DNA of 64,000 nucleotides from Pseudomonas sp. (GTDB taxonomy: Bacteria; Pseudomonadota; Gammaproteobacteria; Pseudomonadales; Pseudomonadaceae), in contig JAKUTK010000024.1 of assembly GCA_022448005.1 (NCBI GenBank), positions 1-64,000 of the forward strand, read 5' to 3'. The notes below the pieces were generated by a model that worked only from the letters and a program-made list of their open reading frames with translations, did no database searches and was not told where the DNA came from. The stretch's first letter is position 1, and every line of letters begins with the position of its first letter. A program made the translations under genes and the position numbers. Below, in pieces: positions 47,803 to 56,799 of this stretch.

Positions 47803-49809
47803 ATGCTGGGGCTTGGGGAAGTGGATCGGCCGGTTTCGTTGCGCAAGCGGGACGGGCGCCTGGTGGCGTTCGAACTGGACAAGATCGGTGCTGCGATCGA
47901 GGCCGCTGGCCTTGCGACCGGTGAATTCGAACCGGTCACTGCCCAGGCGCTGGCTGCTCAGGTCCTGGCGCGTATGCCGCAGCGGGTAGTGGCGGTCGAG
48001 CAGGCTCAGGATGCCGTCGAGCGTGTGTTGATGGAGGCGGGTTACTACGACACGGCGCGGGCGTACATCGTCTACCGCGAGCGTCATGGACGGCTGCGGC
48101 GCGATCGCAAATCACTGGTCGACGTCGCCTCGTCGATGAACGAATACCTCTCGCGCGAGGACTGGCGGGTACGCGCCAACGCCAATCAGGGCTACTCACT
48201 GGGCGGGCTGATTCTCAATGTGTCGGGCAAGGTCACTGCCAACTACTGGCTGGACGAGGTCTACAGCCCGGAAATCGGCATCGCCCATCGCGAGGGCGAC
48301 CTGCACATCCACGATCTGGACATGCTCGCCGGCTACTGTGCGGGCTGGTCGCTGCGCACGCTGCTCAACGAAGGTTTCAATGGCATTCCCGGACGCGTTG
48401 AGGCGGGACCGCCGAAGCACCTGTCCAGCGCGCTGGGGCAGATGGTCAACTTTCTCGGCACCCTGCAGAACGAGTGGGCCGGCGCCCAGGCGTTCAGCAG
48501 CTTCGATACCTACCTCGCGCCCTTTGTGCGCAAGGATGGCCTGGGCTTTGCGGAAATCCGCCAGGCGATCCAGGAATTCATCTACAACCTCAACGTGCCG
48601 TCGCGCTGGGGCACCCAGACACCCTTTACCAACCTGACCTTCGACTGGGTTTGCCCGGAAGACCTGCGCGAGCAGATTCCCTACATCGGCGGCGAGGAAA
48701 TGCCTTTCGCCTACGGTGACCTGCAACCCGAGATGGAGCTGATCAATCGCGCCTACATCGAGGTCATGCAGGCCGGCGACGGCCTAGGCCGGGTGTTCAC
48801 CTTTCCGATCCCGACTTACAACATCACCCACGATTTTCCCTGGGACAGCGAGAACGCCGAGCGCCTGTTCGAAATGACCGCGCGCTACGGGCTGCCGTAT
48901 TTCCAGAACTTCCTCAATTCGGACATGCAGCCCAATCAGGTGCGCTCGATGTGCTGTCGCCTGCAGCTGGATGTGCGCGAGCTGCTCAAGCGCGGCGGCG
49001 GGCTGTTCGGCTCAGCGGAGCAGACTGGCTCGCTCGGCGTGGTGACAGTCAACTGCGCGCGCCTTGGCTACCTGCACGCCGGCGACTGGACCGGGCTGAT
49101 CGAGCATCTCGATGCGCTGCTGGAGCTGGCGCGGCAAAGCCTGGAGGTCAAGCGCAAGGTGATTCAGCACCACATGGACGCCGGGCTGTATCCCTACACC
49201 AAGCGATACCTGGGCACGCTGCGCAACCATTTCTCCACCATTGGCGTGAATGGGCTGCACGAGATGGTGCGCAACTACACCGAGGACAGCGAAGGCCTGC
49301 ACACCGAGGCCGGACGGCGTTTGGCCGTCGATTTGCTCGACCATGTGCGGGAAGAGCTGGTGCGCTTTCAGGAAGAAACCGGCCACCTCTACAACCTCGA
49401 GGCGACACCGGCCGAAGGCACCACCTACCGCTTCGCCAAGGAAGATCGCAGGCGTTTCCCAGAGATTTTGCAGGCGGGCTCTGCCGAGGCGCCTTACTAC
49501 ACCAACTCGTCGCAGCTGCCGGTAGGTTTCACCGATGACCCGTTCGAAGCGTTGATGCTGCAGGACGAGCTGCAGACCAAATACACCGGCGGCACCGTGC
49601 TGCACCTGTACATGGCCGAGCAGATTTCCTCGGCGCAGGCCTGCAAGAACCTGGTGCGCACCGCGCTGGGTCGATTCCGCCTGCCTTACCTGACCATCAC
49701 CCCGACGTTCTCGATCTGCCCGGTGCATGGCTATCTCAGCGGTGAACACGAGTTCTGCCCGAAATGCGACGAGGCGCTGATCGCCAAACAACAGAGCTGC
49801 TGCGTCTGA
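47803..49809 (+). CDS. nrdD: NrdD, class III ribonucleotide reductase, catalytic body lacking the glycyl-radical tail
   Basis: A 668-residue protein. An N-terminal ATP-cone (SLRKRDGRLVAFELDKIGAA) is followed by the ten-stranded barrel with the active-site Cys in VRSMCCRLQLD. The zinc site (SICPVHGYL, then HEFCPKCDEAL) lies near the end. It stops 12 residues after the last zinc Cys (IAKQQSCCV), so the glycyl-radical loop that normally follows is missing. The start at 47803 has GGAGG 4 nt upstream. The missing segment is encoded 122 nt downstream as a separate gene. Confidence 0.92.
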   Translation: MLGLGEVDRPVSLRKRDGRLVAFELDKIGAAIEAAGLATGEFEPVTAQALAAQVLARMPQRVVAVEQAQDAVERVLMEAGYYDTARAYIVYRERHGRLRRDRKSLVDVASSMNEYLSREDWRVRANANQGYSLGGLILNVSGKVTANYWLDEVYSPEIGIAHREGDLHIHDLDMLAGYCAGWSLRTLLNEGFNGIPGRVEAGPPKHLSSALGQMVNFLGTLQNEWAGAQAFSSFDTYLAPFVRKDGLGFAEIRQAIQEFIYNLNVPSRWGTQTPFTNLTFDWVCPEDLREQIPYIGGEEMPFAYGDLQPEMELINRAYIEVMQAGDGLGRVFTFPIPTYNITHDFPWDSENAERLFEMTARYGLPYFQNFLNSDMQPNQVRSMCCRLQLDVRELLKRGGGLFGSAEQTGSLGVVTVNCARLGYLHAGDWTGLIEHLDALLELARQSLEVKRKVIQHHMDAGLYPYTKRYLGTLRNHFSTIGVNGLHEMVRNYTEDSEGLHTEAGRRLAVDLLDHVREELVRFQEETGHLYNLEATPAEGTTYRFAKEDRRRFPEILQAGSAEAPYYTNSSQLPVGFTDDPFEALMLQDELQTKYTGGTVLHLYMAEQISSAQACKNLVRTALGRFRLPYLTITPTFSICPVHGYLSGEHEFCPKCDEALIAKQQSCCV

Positions 49810-49841
49810 TCCGGGACGTAACTGACACACCGATCCAGCCT

Positions 49842-49903
49842 GTAGGAGCGAGCTTGCTCGCGAAAGAGGGTCGCCTCGCATTCGCGAGCAAGCTCGCTCC
49901 TAC
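49842..49903. repeat. REPIN between nrdD and the glycyl-radical gene
   Basis: GTAGGAGCGAGCTTGCTCGC (from 49842) and its inverse TTCGCGAGCAAGCTCGCTCC (49881-49900) flank a 17-nt spacer. The pair is the same unit as at 12631-12706 but in opposite arrangement. It separates the two parts of NrdD. Confidence 0.88.
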
Positions 49904-49931
49904 AACCAACCACAACCTGAAGGAGCGACAC

Positions 49932-50096
49932 ATGACTCAATCCACCCAACTGCCTGAAGCCCAACGCCAGCGTTGCGAAGTCTGGACCCGCGTCATGGGC
50001 TATCACCGCCCGGTCGCGGCATTCAATCCCGGCAAGCAGTCCGAGCACCGTGAGCGGACTCATTTCACCGAGCAGGCTGCAGGGTTGGCTCGCTAG
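49932..50096 (+). CDS. nrdD: Separate glycyl-radical domain of class III ribonucleotide reductase
   Basis: A 54-residue protein with RCEVWTRVMGYHRPVAAFN, which matches the C-terminal glycyl-radical segment of NrdD (R-V-x-G-Y, Gly23 as the predicted radical residue). A KQSEHRERTHFTE tail typical of full-length NrdD follows. AAGGAG with 6-nt spacing precedes the ATG, so it is made as its own polypeptide. It ends 2 nt before nrdG, whose product would activate it. It must combine with the 668-residue body to give an active enzyme. Confidence 0.88.
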   Translation: MTQSTQLPEAQRQRCEVWTRVMGYHRPVAAFNPGKQSEHRERTHFTEQAAGLAR

Positions 50097-50098
50097 CC

Positions 50099-50794
50099 AT
50101 GGGCGCCGCGCTACGGGTCGGCGGCATGGTGCCGCTGACCACGCTCGATTTTCCTGATCACTTGGCTTGCGTGCTGTTCTGTCAGGGTTGTGGCTGGCGT
50201 TGTCGCTATTGCCACAACCCGCAGTTGATCCCGACTTGTGGCGCCGAGGAGCGCGGTTGGGACGAAATTCTCGGCTTCCTCGACCAGCGTGTCGGGTTGC
50301 TCGAAGCGGTGGTGTTCAGCGGCGGTGAGCCAACCCTGCAGCTGGCCCTGCCGGACGCCATCGAGCAGGTCCGCGCCAAGGGATTCAAGATCGGACTGCA
50401 CAGTGCCGGCATCAAGCCGAAACTGTTTCGCCAGGTGCTACCGCTGGTGGACTGGGTGGGCTTCGACGTCAAGGCGTTGCCCGAATATGGCCGGCTGATC
50501 ACGGGCGTCGAAGGCAGTGGCGAGGCCAACTGGAAAAGTCTCGAAGCGCTTGTTGCGAGCGGCGTGGACTATGAGTGCCGCACCACCGTGCACTGGCAGC
50601 TGTTCGATGCTGAACGCCTGTGGGACATGGCGCAGCGCTTGCGCAAACTGGGTGTAGAACGGTTCGCCGTGCAATGCGTGCGCACCGCCCGGATGCTCGA
50701 TGAATCTCTATCTGACAGCCGTGCGCCCTACGATCAGCAAAAACTCTGGGATCACATGGGGCGGTTGTTTCCGTCGTTCGTTCTGCGAGGTTGA
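50099..50794 (+). CDS. nrdG: NrdG, anaerobic ribonucleotide reductase activating enzyme
   Basis: A 231-residue radical SAM enzyme that generates the glycyl radical on NrdD. The cluster motif is CGWRCRYC (Cys31, Cys35, Cys38), followed by NPQLIP, and FSGGEPTLQ lies near residue 77. It is longer than the short E. coli NrdG type and resembles the Pseudomonas form (YjjW/PflA-like). It starts 2 nt after the glycyl-radical gene. Confidence 0.93.
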   Translation: MGAALRVGGMVPLTTLDFPDHLACVLFCQGCGWRCRYCHNPQLIPTCGAEERGWDEILGFLDQRVGLLEAVVFSGGEPTLQLALPDAIEQVRAKGFKIGLHSAGIKPKLFRQVLPLVDWVGFDVKALPEYGRLITGVEGSGEANWKSLEALVASGVDYECRTTVHWQLFDAERLWDMAQRLRKLGVERFAVQCVRTARMLDESLSDSRAPYDQQKLWDHMGRLFPSFVLRG

Positions 50795-50823
50795 GTTCGT
50801 ACCTAGTGGGCAAGCTCACTTGT

Positions 50824-50889
50824 GTAGGAGCGAGCTTGTGCGCGAACGGGCTTGTGCGCTCGCGCAGTCCGGGTGGGCTTCAGCCCACC
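50824..50889. repeat. REP unit and adjoining palindrome after nrdG
   Basis: GTAGGAGCGAGCTTGTGCGC at 50824 is a diverged REP unit. GGTGGGCT-TC-AGCCCACC at 50872-50889 is a perfect hairpin like that at 8223-8240. Both lie in the convergent nrdG/ftrD gap. Confidence 0.75.
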
Positions 50890-50964
50890 GGTTCGTCACT
50901 CCAAACGGAGCGAGCCGATCCAGCCGGGTAGCGTGCGCTTCCACTCATCGTCAAAAGCGAACGA

Positions 50965-52341
50965 TCAGCTCCAGCCCCAGAACTGCAGATACCAACCATA
51001 GCCAACCACCGCTGTCGCCAGTCCGACGCAACCGAAGGCGAGCAGCCGACGCAGGCCGTTGGCGCCGTAACGGCTGATCACCTTCCAGGCCAGATACAGA
51101 CTCCAGCCAATCGCACCGGCCAAGAGCAGGGCGCGTGTCGGCTGCGCCCAGGCGAGGATGAAACCTTCGTAGCGCAGCAGTTTGATGGTGGTGGCTGAAA
51201 GGCCGAGAAACAGTCCGGCGCCGCCCAGCGGCGTGAGCGTCAGCGCCAGATGGTGGAACACCTCACCTCGGCGATTCATCAGGCGCACTGCACCTTGCAA
51301 CAGCAGCCAGAGCGCGCCGCCAATGAGCAGCGAACTGGCGCCGATGTAGGTAAGGATCGCCGCACCGTCGAGCCAGGTGAAGGCGTCGTTGTTCTGCTGG
51401 TAATGGGTCAGTAGCCACCAGGGTGCATTGGCCTCCAGTGGCCAGAAGATGTCGCGATCGACCAACCACTCGGCAGCGGTCTGCTTGAGGCTGATGAACC
51501 AGGGGCTGACTGTCCATTGGAACGCGCCCATGGCCAGGCCGATCATGCCGAACAGCAGCAAGCTGCTGTCCCAGTGGCCATGCTGCGCCTGGTTGCCGAC
51601 GATGAGCATTTCCTGGTTCGGCGAGCGGGCGGCGAGGGCGACAGCGCCGCGCTGGCCACTGCAACGACCGCAGGCGTGACATTCACTGTTGCCCTGCATA
51701 CGGCGGATGTCGATCAGCGGGGCGCAGTTGGGCGTGGCCAGTCGCGGCCCTTCGTTGGCCTGCCAGCGCTCCTCGTCGACCTTGTAATGCATCGGCGCCA
51801 GGCGGGCGAGCAAGCCGAACACGCCGCTGACCGGGCACAGATGTCGGCACCAGACACGTTTGCCGCGACCATAGAGATAGCCGACGAGCATCGCCGCGAC
51901 CGTTGAGCCGCCCAGGATCAGCGCGGCAGCCCGGCCGTAGTCATAGACGCTGATCAGCTGGCCGTAGACGGTGGTCAGTACGAACGCAATGGTCGGCCAG
52001 CCGCTCCAGCGGATCCATTGCGGGGTGCGTCTGTTCAACCCGCGCCAGCTGATCCACTCGCTGAGCGAGCCCTCCGGGCAGAGCACGCCGCACCAGAGGC
52101 GACCGAACAGCACCATCGACAGCAAGACGAAAGGCCACCAGAGCCCCCAGAACAGGAACTGGGCGAACACCGTGATGCTGTCGAGCATGCGCGCTTCGGA
52201 CGGCGGCAGCGACAGAAACGCCGGCACCAGCAGCAACACCAGGTAGAAGCCCACCACCAGCCACTGGATCAGGCGAATGGTCCTAGCATGCTGGCGCAGC
52301 AGGTCGCCGACGCGGGCCAGCCAAGGGGCATTGGTGATCAT
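50965..52341 (-). CDS. ftrD: FtrD-type polyferredoxin membrane protein
   Basis: A 458-residue inner-membrane protein with many helices and three cysteine motifs: CGVLCPEG, CRHLCPVSG and CHACGRC. It resembles the NapH/NosR ferredoxin module. In FtrABCD iron systems it is thought to provide electrons to reoxidise or reduce iron during uptake. It overlaps ftrC as ATGA and ends the operon. Confidence 0.87.
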   Translation of the reverse strand: MITNAPWLARVGDLLRQHARTIRLIQWLVVGFYLVLLLVPAFLSLPPSEARMLDSITVFAQFLFWGLWWPFVLLSMVLFGRLWCGVLCPEGSLSEWISWRGLNRRTPQWIRWSGWPTIAFVLTTVYGQLISVYDYGRAAALILGGSTVAAMLVGYLYGRGKRVWCRHLCPVSGVFGLLARLAPMHYKVDEERWQANEGPRLATPNCAPLIDIRRMQGNSECHACGRCSGQRGAVALAARSPNQEMLIVGNQAQHGHWDSSLLLFGMIGLAMGAFQWTVSPWFISLKQTAAEWLVDRDIFWPLEANAPWWLLTHYQQNNDAFTWLDGAAILTYIGASSLLIGGALWLLLQGAVRLMNRRGEVFHHLALTLTPLGGAGLFLGLSATTIKLLRYEGFILAWAQPTRALLLAGAIGWSLYLAWKVISRYGANGLRRLLAFGCVGLATAVVGYGWYLQFWGWS

Positions 52342-53195
52342 GCGGGGCTCGCCTCGAGACGGGCCTCCGTCTTCGGTCGCAACCAGGCCCAGACGGCCAG
52401 CCAGTAGAGCCCCATCAGGATGACCGCCGCCAGCGAGGGCATGGCGCGGTAACCGGTCAGCCCGGCAATGGTGCTGCCCAGGGTGCCGCCGTCATCGAGC
52501 AGGGCGGAGGTGTCCCACAGCGGATCGCCGAAGACCGTGTACAGCATCTCCGGAACCTCCATGCCCATCAGCTGCCCGCTGAAGCGGTCTAGCCCACCCA
52601 TCAACAGAGCCGCGCCGAGCAGCAGCAGCAGGGCTTCGCTGACCTTGAAAAAGTGCTTCCAGGAAAACAGCCGGCTGCCGGCCTGCAAGGCCGCGTAGCT
52701 CAGCAATGCGAGCACAAAGCCCAGCACACCGCCGACGACGAAGCCGGTCAGGTCCGCCCCGTCTTGCTGATGACCGATGCCGTAGAGAAACACCACCGTT
52801 TCGCTGCCTTCACGCGCCACGGCGAGCATCGCCAGTACCAGCAGGCCGACGCCGCTGCCCTGGCTGAGGTGCGACGCGGCACTGTCCACCAGGTTGCGCT
52901 TGAGGTCGCGGCCGTGGTGGTGCATCCAGCCGACCATCTGCAGGATCAGCAGCGCCGCAGCCAGCAGCATGGCGCACTGGAACCACTCACCGGCGGGACC
53001 GGCCAGCCAGTCGCCGGCGCTGAGAATGCCCCAGGCCAGCAGCGAAGCCAGACCCAGGCCGGCCACCACGCCGCCCCAGAGCATGCGCAGCGCCTGACGG
53101 TTGCCCGGCTGCTGACTCAGCCAGGCATGCAGGATGCCGATGACCAGTAGCGCCTCGACGCTTTCACGCCAGACGATGAACATTGATTGGCCCAT
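52338..53195 (-). CDS. ftrC: FtrC, FTR1-family iron permease
   Basis: A 285-residue permease with about seven helices and the two iron-binding RExxE motifs, RESVE (residues 9-13) and REGSE near 130. It imports iron through the inner membrane together with FtrA and FtrB. CAGGAGA precedes the ATG. Confidence 0.93.
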   Translation of the reverse strand: MGQSMFIVWRESVEALLVIGILHAWLSQQPGNRQALRMLWGGVVAGLGLASLLAWGILSAGDWLAGPAGEWFQCAMLLAAALLILQMVGWMHHHGRDLKRNLVDSAASHLSQGSGVGLLVLAMLAVAREGSETVVFLYGIGHQQDGADLTGFVVGGVLGFVLALLSYAALQAGSRLFSWKHFFKVSEALLLLLGAALLMGGLDRFSGQLMGMEVPEMLYTVFGDPLWDTSALLDDGGTLGSTIAGLTGYRAMPSLAAVILMGLYWLAVWAWLRPKTEARLEASPA

Positions 53196-53216
53196 GTCGC
53201 TTCTCCTGTTGAGAGA

Positions 53217-53549
53217 CTACTTGGCGATGATTTCGCCTTCCGGGAGGTCCATGTGGAACTCGTCGAAGAAGGGATAGCGGCCAGGTTTGAGGGGATGGAT
53301 GACGACAAACGAGGTGACGCCGGGCGAGAGGACCTTTTCCACCCGCAGGGGCGTGCTCTCGAACTCGGTCGGGCCATTGCCGGCATTGATGACGACGATC
53401 TTGAAGCGCTGGCGCGCCGGGACTTCAATGGTCGCCGGCTCGAAATGGCCGTCGCGAATGGTCAGCTCATACGTCGGCAACCCGGCCTGGGCGCCGCCGG
53501 CAAAGCCGGCAACGAGCAGGGCGAGGGCAGGAAGCAGGGCGCGTTGCAT
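53217..53549 (-). CDS. ftrB: FtrB, periplasmic cupredoxin-like protein
   Basis: A 110-residue exported protein (signal MQRALLPALALLVAGFAGGAQA) with a cupredoxin fold: YELTIRDGHFEPATIEVPA, then EFESTPLRVEKVLSPG and a final FDEFHMD. In the Ftr system it is proposed to bind copper and assist oxidation of ferrous iron. GGAGG precedes the ATG. Confidence 0.88.
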   Translation of the reverse strand: MQRALLPALALLVAGFAGGAQAGLPTYELTIRDGHFEPATIEVPARQRFKIVVINAGNGPTEFESTPLRVEKVLSPGVTSFVVIHPLKPGRYPFFDEFHMDLPEGEIIAK

Positions 53550-53562
53550 GCTCACCTCCGAC

Positions 53563-54096
53563 TCAGTAACCACCTTTCTTGCCGATGCCGGCATAGGTGA
53601 ACTCGTAGTTCAGCGTGCACTGCTCGAACCAGGGCGCAACGCCGGTTTCCTTGTCGACGTGACGGCCGAACATGGTGTGCTTGCCATCCGGCGGCGAGAC
53701 GATGAAGGTCAGCTGGTACTTGCCTGGCCCCATCAGCTTGACGTTGTCGCCATAGTGCGGGCCGTCATTGGCGACCATCGGGTGGAAGTCGCCTTCGATT
53801 TTCTCGTCCGAACCCTTCTTGCTCAGCGCATAGCGGATGTTCAGATAGGAGACGAAGCTGCCTTCCTGCCAGCCGTTGCGGTTGCCTTCGGTGGCAGCGA
53901 TGTCGGCCTCCAGGTGCACGTCGGATTTAGCGGCATCAAGCATCATGCCGGCGGGCTCCATCTCGACCGGTTGCAGGTAAACGGCACCGACTTCCATGCC
54001 GCTGCACTGCTGCGGTTCACCGATGGGGTATTCCTTGGCCTGAGCGAGGGGAGCGAGCAGCAACGAAGCGATGGCGAGGGTAGCGGGAATGCGCAT
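53563..54096 (-). CDS. ftrA: FtrA, P19-type periplasmic iron-binding protein
   Basis: A 177-residue exported protein of the P19/Tp34 family (signal ends LAPLAQA). The Met/His-rich copper-iron site is seen in MEVGAVYLQPVEMEPAGMM, HLEAD and DFHPMVANDGPHYG. It binds ferrous iron in the periplasm. First gene of the ftrABCD operon. A Fur-like box lies about 60 nt upstream. Confidence 0.92.
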   Translation of the reverse strand: MRIPATLAIASLLLAPLAQAKEYPIGEPQQCSGMEVGAVYLQPVEMEPAGMMLDAAKSDVHLEADIAATEGNRNGWQEGSFVSYLNIRYALSKKGSDEKIEGDFHPMVANDGPHYGDNVKLMGPGKYQLTFIVSPPDGKHTMFGRHVDKETGVAPWFEQCTLNYEFTYAGIGKKGGY

Positions 54097-54155
54097 GAAG
54101 CCTCCGAGGAGAAGAGATGAATGACGTGGAGAGGTTCGCACCTGTGATGCTTAAC

Positions 54156-54174
54156 GATAATGATTCGCGTCAAT
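54156..54174 (-). promoter_or_regulatory. Fur-like box upstream of ftrABCD
   Basis: GATAATGATTCGCGTCAAT has a strong left half (GATAATGATT) but a weak right half compared with the 19-bp Fur consensus. Iron repression of ftrABCD is likely. The rest of the gap 54097-54424 holds a weak hairpin (GGGCT/AGCCC, 54256-54269) and no gene. Confidence 0.55.
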
Positions 54175-54424
54175 TTTGAATGAAATACTTTGTAACGTAT
54201 ACCCTCGATTGCTGCTTGTCGTTGCGTCTGATCGAGCGCCAGGCCGCGTCTCTAGGGGCTTTTAAGCCCTTTGTGCGTTGAGTTGTCACACCCGGTTCGA
54301 GCGCTCAGTCGACGGCAATCTGTTCGCTGCAGCTGGGACGGGTGGATAACGCTGCAGACGATTTAAAGCTGCGAGGCAGATCGATAGCGGCCTACCATAT
54401 GCACTTTCGGAGTCGGGGAATTTC

Positions 54425-55834
54425 ATGACTCAAGCTGTACTGGATGCCAGAACCGCCCGTGTACTGCCCTGGCTGGTCGCTATCGCATTCTTCATGCAGA
54501 CCCTGGATGGCACCATTCTCAATACCGCATTGCCGGCGATGGCCCGCGACCTTGCTGAAGATCCACTGCGGATGCAGGGTGTGGTCATCGCTTACATGCT
54601 CACCGTGGCTCTACTGATTCCGGCGTCGGGCTGGGTAGCGGATCGTTTTGGGACTCGGCCGGTTTTCTTTTCCGCTATCGTGCTGTTCACGCTGGGTTCA
54701 CTGCTGTGTGCGATGAGCACCAGCTTCAACCAACTGGTGATGTCGCGTGTGGTGCAGGCGGTTGGGGGCGCGCTGATGCTGCCGGTCGGACGGCTGGTGA
54801 TACTGCGGGCCTACCCGCGCAGCGAGTTTGTCCGGGTGATGACCTTCATCGCGCTACCGGGCATGGTCGGGCCTCTGATGGGGCCGACGCTCGGCGGTTG
54901 GCTGGTCCAATATGCGTCCTGGCACTGGATCTTCCTGATCAATCTGCCGGTCGGGCTGATCGGCTGCATCGCTGCCTTTCGTTTCATGCCCGACCTGAAG
55001 AGTGCCGAGCGCATGCGCTTCGATACCGTCGGCTTTCTGCTATTCGGTGGCGCCATGGTGCTGATCACCATTGCGCTTGAAGGCCTCGGCGAGATGCAAA
55101 TGCCCCACGCTCGCGTGATGTTGCTGGTGGCTATTGGCGGTGCTTGCCTCGCGGCGTACTGGTTGCGCGCCGGTCACATCGACAAACCGCTGTTCAGTCC
55201 GACGCTGTTCCACACCCGCAGTTTTGCCGTTGGTATCTTTGGCAACCTGTTCGCGCGATTGGGCAGCGGGGCATTGCCGTTCCTGCTGCCATTGCTGCTG
55301 CAGGTCGCGCTGGGCTATTCCCCGTCGCAAGCGGGCATGACCATGATCCCGTTGGCGCTGGGTGCGATGTTCATCAAGCCCTTGGCCAAGCCGCTGATCG
55401 ACCGCCTCGGCTATCGGCGCATCCTGATCGGCAACACGCTGCTGCTGGGCAGCCTGATCGCCAGTCTGGCGACCATCGACGGGCAGACTTCGACTGTGTT
55501 GTTGCTGCTGCACCTGAGCCTGATCGGCATGGTCAATTCCATGCAGTTCACGGCAATGAATACCGTGACGCTGGTGGGGCTCAGCAACCAGAACGCCAGC
55601 AGCGGCAACAGCCTGCTGTCGGTGGTGGTGCAGTTGTCGATGAGCCTGGGTGTCGCCTCGGCCGGTGCCCTGCTGGGCGGCTTTACCGTGCCGGGTGCGG
55701 ATGGGACGGCGTTGCTGGAGGCGTTTCACCTGACCTTTCTATGCATCGGGGCGATGTCGATGCTGGCCGCATCGTTGTTCTTTCAGCTGGACAGCAAGCA
55801 AGCCATGGCGGCTCGACACATAGACACCGAGTGA
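54425..55834 (+). CDS. mdtD: MFS transporter, DHA2 (MdtD-like) multidrug family
   Basis: A 469-residue inner-membrane exporter with about fourteen hydrophobic segments. DHA2 features are the helix 1 motif LDGTILNTALPAMARDL and the motif A loop GWVADRFGTRPVFF, with GPLMGPTLGGWL in helix 5. Similar to MdtD. Monocistronic. Substrate unknown. Confidence 0.88.
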   Translation: MTQAVLDARTARVLPWLVAIAFFMQTLDGTILNTALPAMARDLAEDPLRMQGVVIAYMLTVALLIPASGWVADRFGTRPVFFSAIVLFTLGSLLCAMSTSFNQLVMSRVVQAVGGALMLPVGRLVILRAYPRSEFVRVMTFIALPGMVGPLMGPTLGGWLVQYASWHWIFLINLPVGLIGCIAAFRFMPDLKSAERMRFDTVGFLLFGGAMVLITIALEGLGEMQMPHARVMLLVAIGGACLAAYWLRAGHIDKPLFSPTLFHTRSFAVGIFGNLFARLGSGALPFLLPLLLQVALGYSPSQAGMTMIPLALGAMFIKPLAKPLIDRLGYRRILIGNTLLLGSLIASLATIDGQTSTVLLLLHLSLIGMVNSMQFTAMNTVTLVGLSNQNASSGNSLLSVVVQLSMSLGVASAGALLGGFTVPGADGTALLEAFHLTFLCIGAMSMLAASLFFQLDSKQAMAARHIDTE

Positions 55835-55846
55835 CCGAGCCTCGGA

Positions 55847-56062
55847 TCAGCCGATGCAAAGCTCGGCTTCTTCCTCGTCCTCGGGGATCTCATCGGTGAC
55901 GATCACTCGCGCGTGGTGGCTGGTTTCCTCCTCCATGCGCAGGCCGAAGTAGCGGTTGTCATACGCATCCCAGAATGCTTCGACCTGCTCCATTGTGGCG
56001 GCCTCAAGGAGTACCTCCAGGCTGTGCTCCAGGACAATGGTGTAGAGTTTTTCGGCAGACAT
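55847..56062 (-). CDS. Small acidic hypothetical protein
   Basis: A 71-residue strongly acidic protein (ends TDEIPEDEEEAELCIG) with a helical AATMEQVEAFWDAYDNRYF. It converges with the MFS gene, 12 nt away. The ribosome site is weak. No function can be assigned. Confidence 0.55.
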   Translation of the reverse strand: MSAEKLYTIVLEHSLEVLLEAATMEQVEAFWDAYDNRYFGLRMEEETSHHARVIVTDEIPEDEEEAELCIG

Positions 56063-56511
56063 GATTAGCAGGCTCGTGCTCGATTCAAGAGGCGGCTGCT
56101 CCTCTGCAGCCGTGATGTCATTCTGACAGCTGAAGGGCCTTTGCAAGCTTCCGCTCATCGCCTGAAAAGAGATTCCCGCTGAACGGTTAGCCTCGATTTG
56201 GAACTGTTTGGATCGGGCAGATCCGGCCCATGTTCTGTTCAGCCAGACCGCGAGTCGCGCATCGATGTGTCGTTATTTGCGACATAGGGGTTCGCTCACA
56301 GGTCACTGCTGAGGTCTCCTCTCACTTAGCCTTCTGGCACGCAGCACTAGGTTTGCCACCGCTGGGGACACCCTTGGGACCCTCATTGAGTTCGCCCAAA
56401 ACCCGCTGCCTTTGTTTACCTGTACGAGTAAACATTATCGACCTGTAAGTTGTGGCGACATATTGTTTAGCCATCGCCGGATATGCCGGTGGCAACAGAA
56501 GGATTTGATCT
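56063..56511. other. Gene-poor stretch between two small genes
   Basis: About 450 bases, less GC-rich than the surroundings. Short open frames here lack ribosome sites and recognisable features. The only clear element is the dyad at 56413-56434. Confidence 0.45.
56413..56434. promoter_or_regulatory. Perfect dyad TGTTTAC-N8-GTAAACA
   Basis: TGTTTAC (56413-56419) and GTAAACA (56428-56434) are exact inverted repeats with an 8-nt spacer. They lie about 78 nt before the small membrane protein gene and have the look of an operator. The regulator is unknown. Confidence 0.5.
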
Positions 56512-56772
56512 ATGGGAATAATGGGGACGTTCTGGATGGTGACGGGAGGTTCGCTTTGCGCTGCGCTGGTGTTGGCCATCATTCTATGGCTGCAGTGGTT
56601 GCAGCTCAGGCAACACAAGGTGGAACTCGCCGTGCTGCGTGATCTGCTAAAGGGGCTCGGTGAGATCATCCAGCGTCTGGAGCACGAAAAGGCCGAGCTT
56701 AGCGCAGGTCTGCGAGCGGAAACGGGGCAGGTCGAGTTGCTCAAACGGCAACTGAGTCAGCTACGTGGATGA
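56512..56772 (+). CDS. Small membrane protein with coiled coil
   Basis: An 86-residue protein with one N-terminal helix (LCAALVLAIILWLQWLQL) and a predicted coiled coil (about residues 35-85, leucine heptads with GEIIQRLEHEKAELSAG). AAGGA precedes the ATG by 9 nt. No family recognised. Single-span coiled-coil proteins often act in envelope complexes, which is inference. Confidence 0.6.
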   Translation: MGIMGTFWMVTGGSLCAALVLAIILWLQWLQLRQHKVELAVLRDLLKGLGEIIQRLEHEKAELSAGLRAETGQVELLKRQLSQLRG

Positions 56773-56799
56773 CTCAGTCTGCTCGCGTTCTTTGTGTTT

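Noticed and set aside
56230-56448. 72-codon frame in the gap before the small coiled-coil gene
   Set aside because: No ribosome site, unusual composition and no recognisable features.
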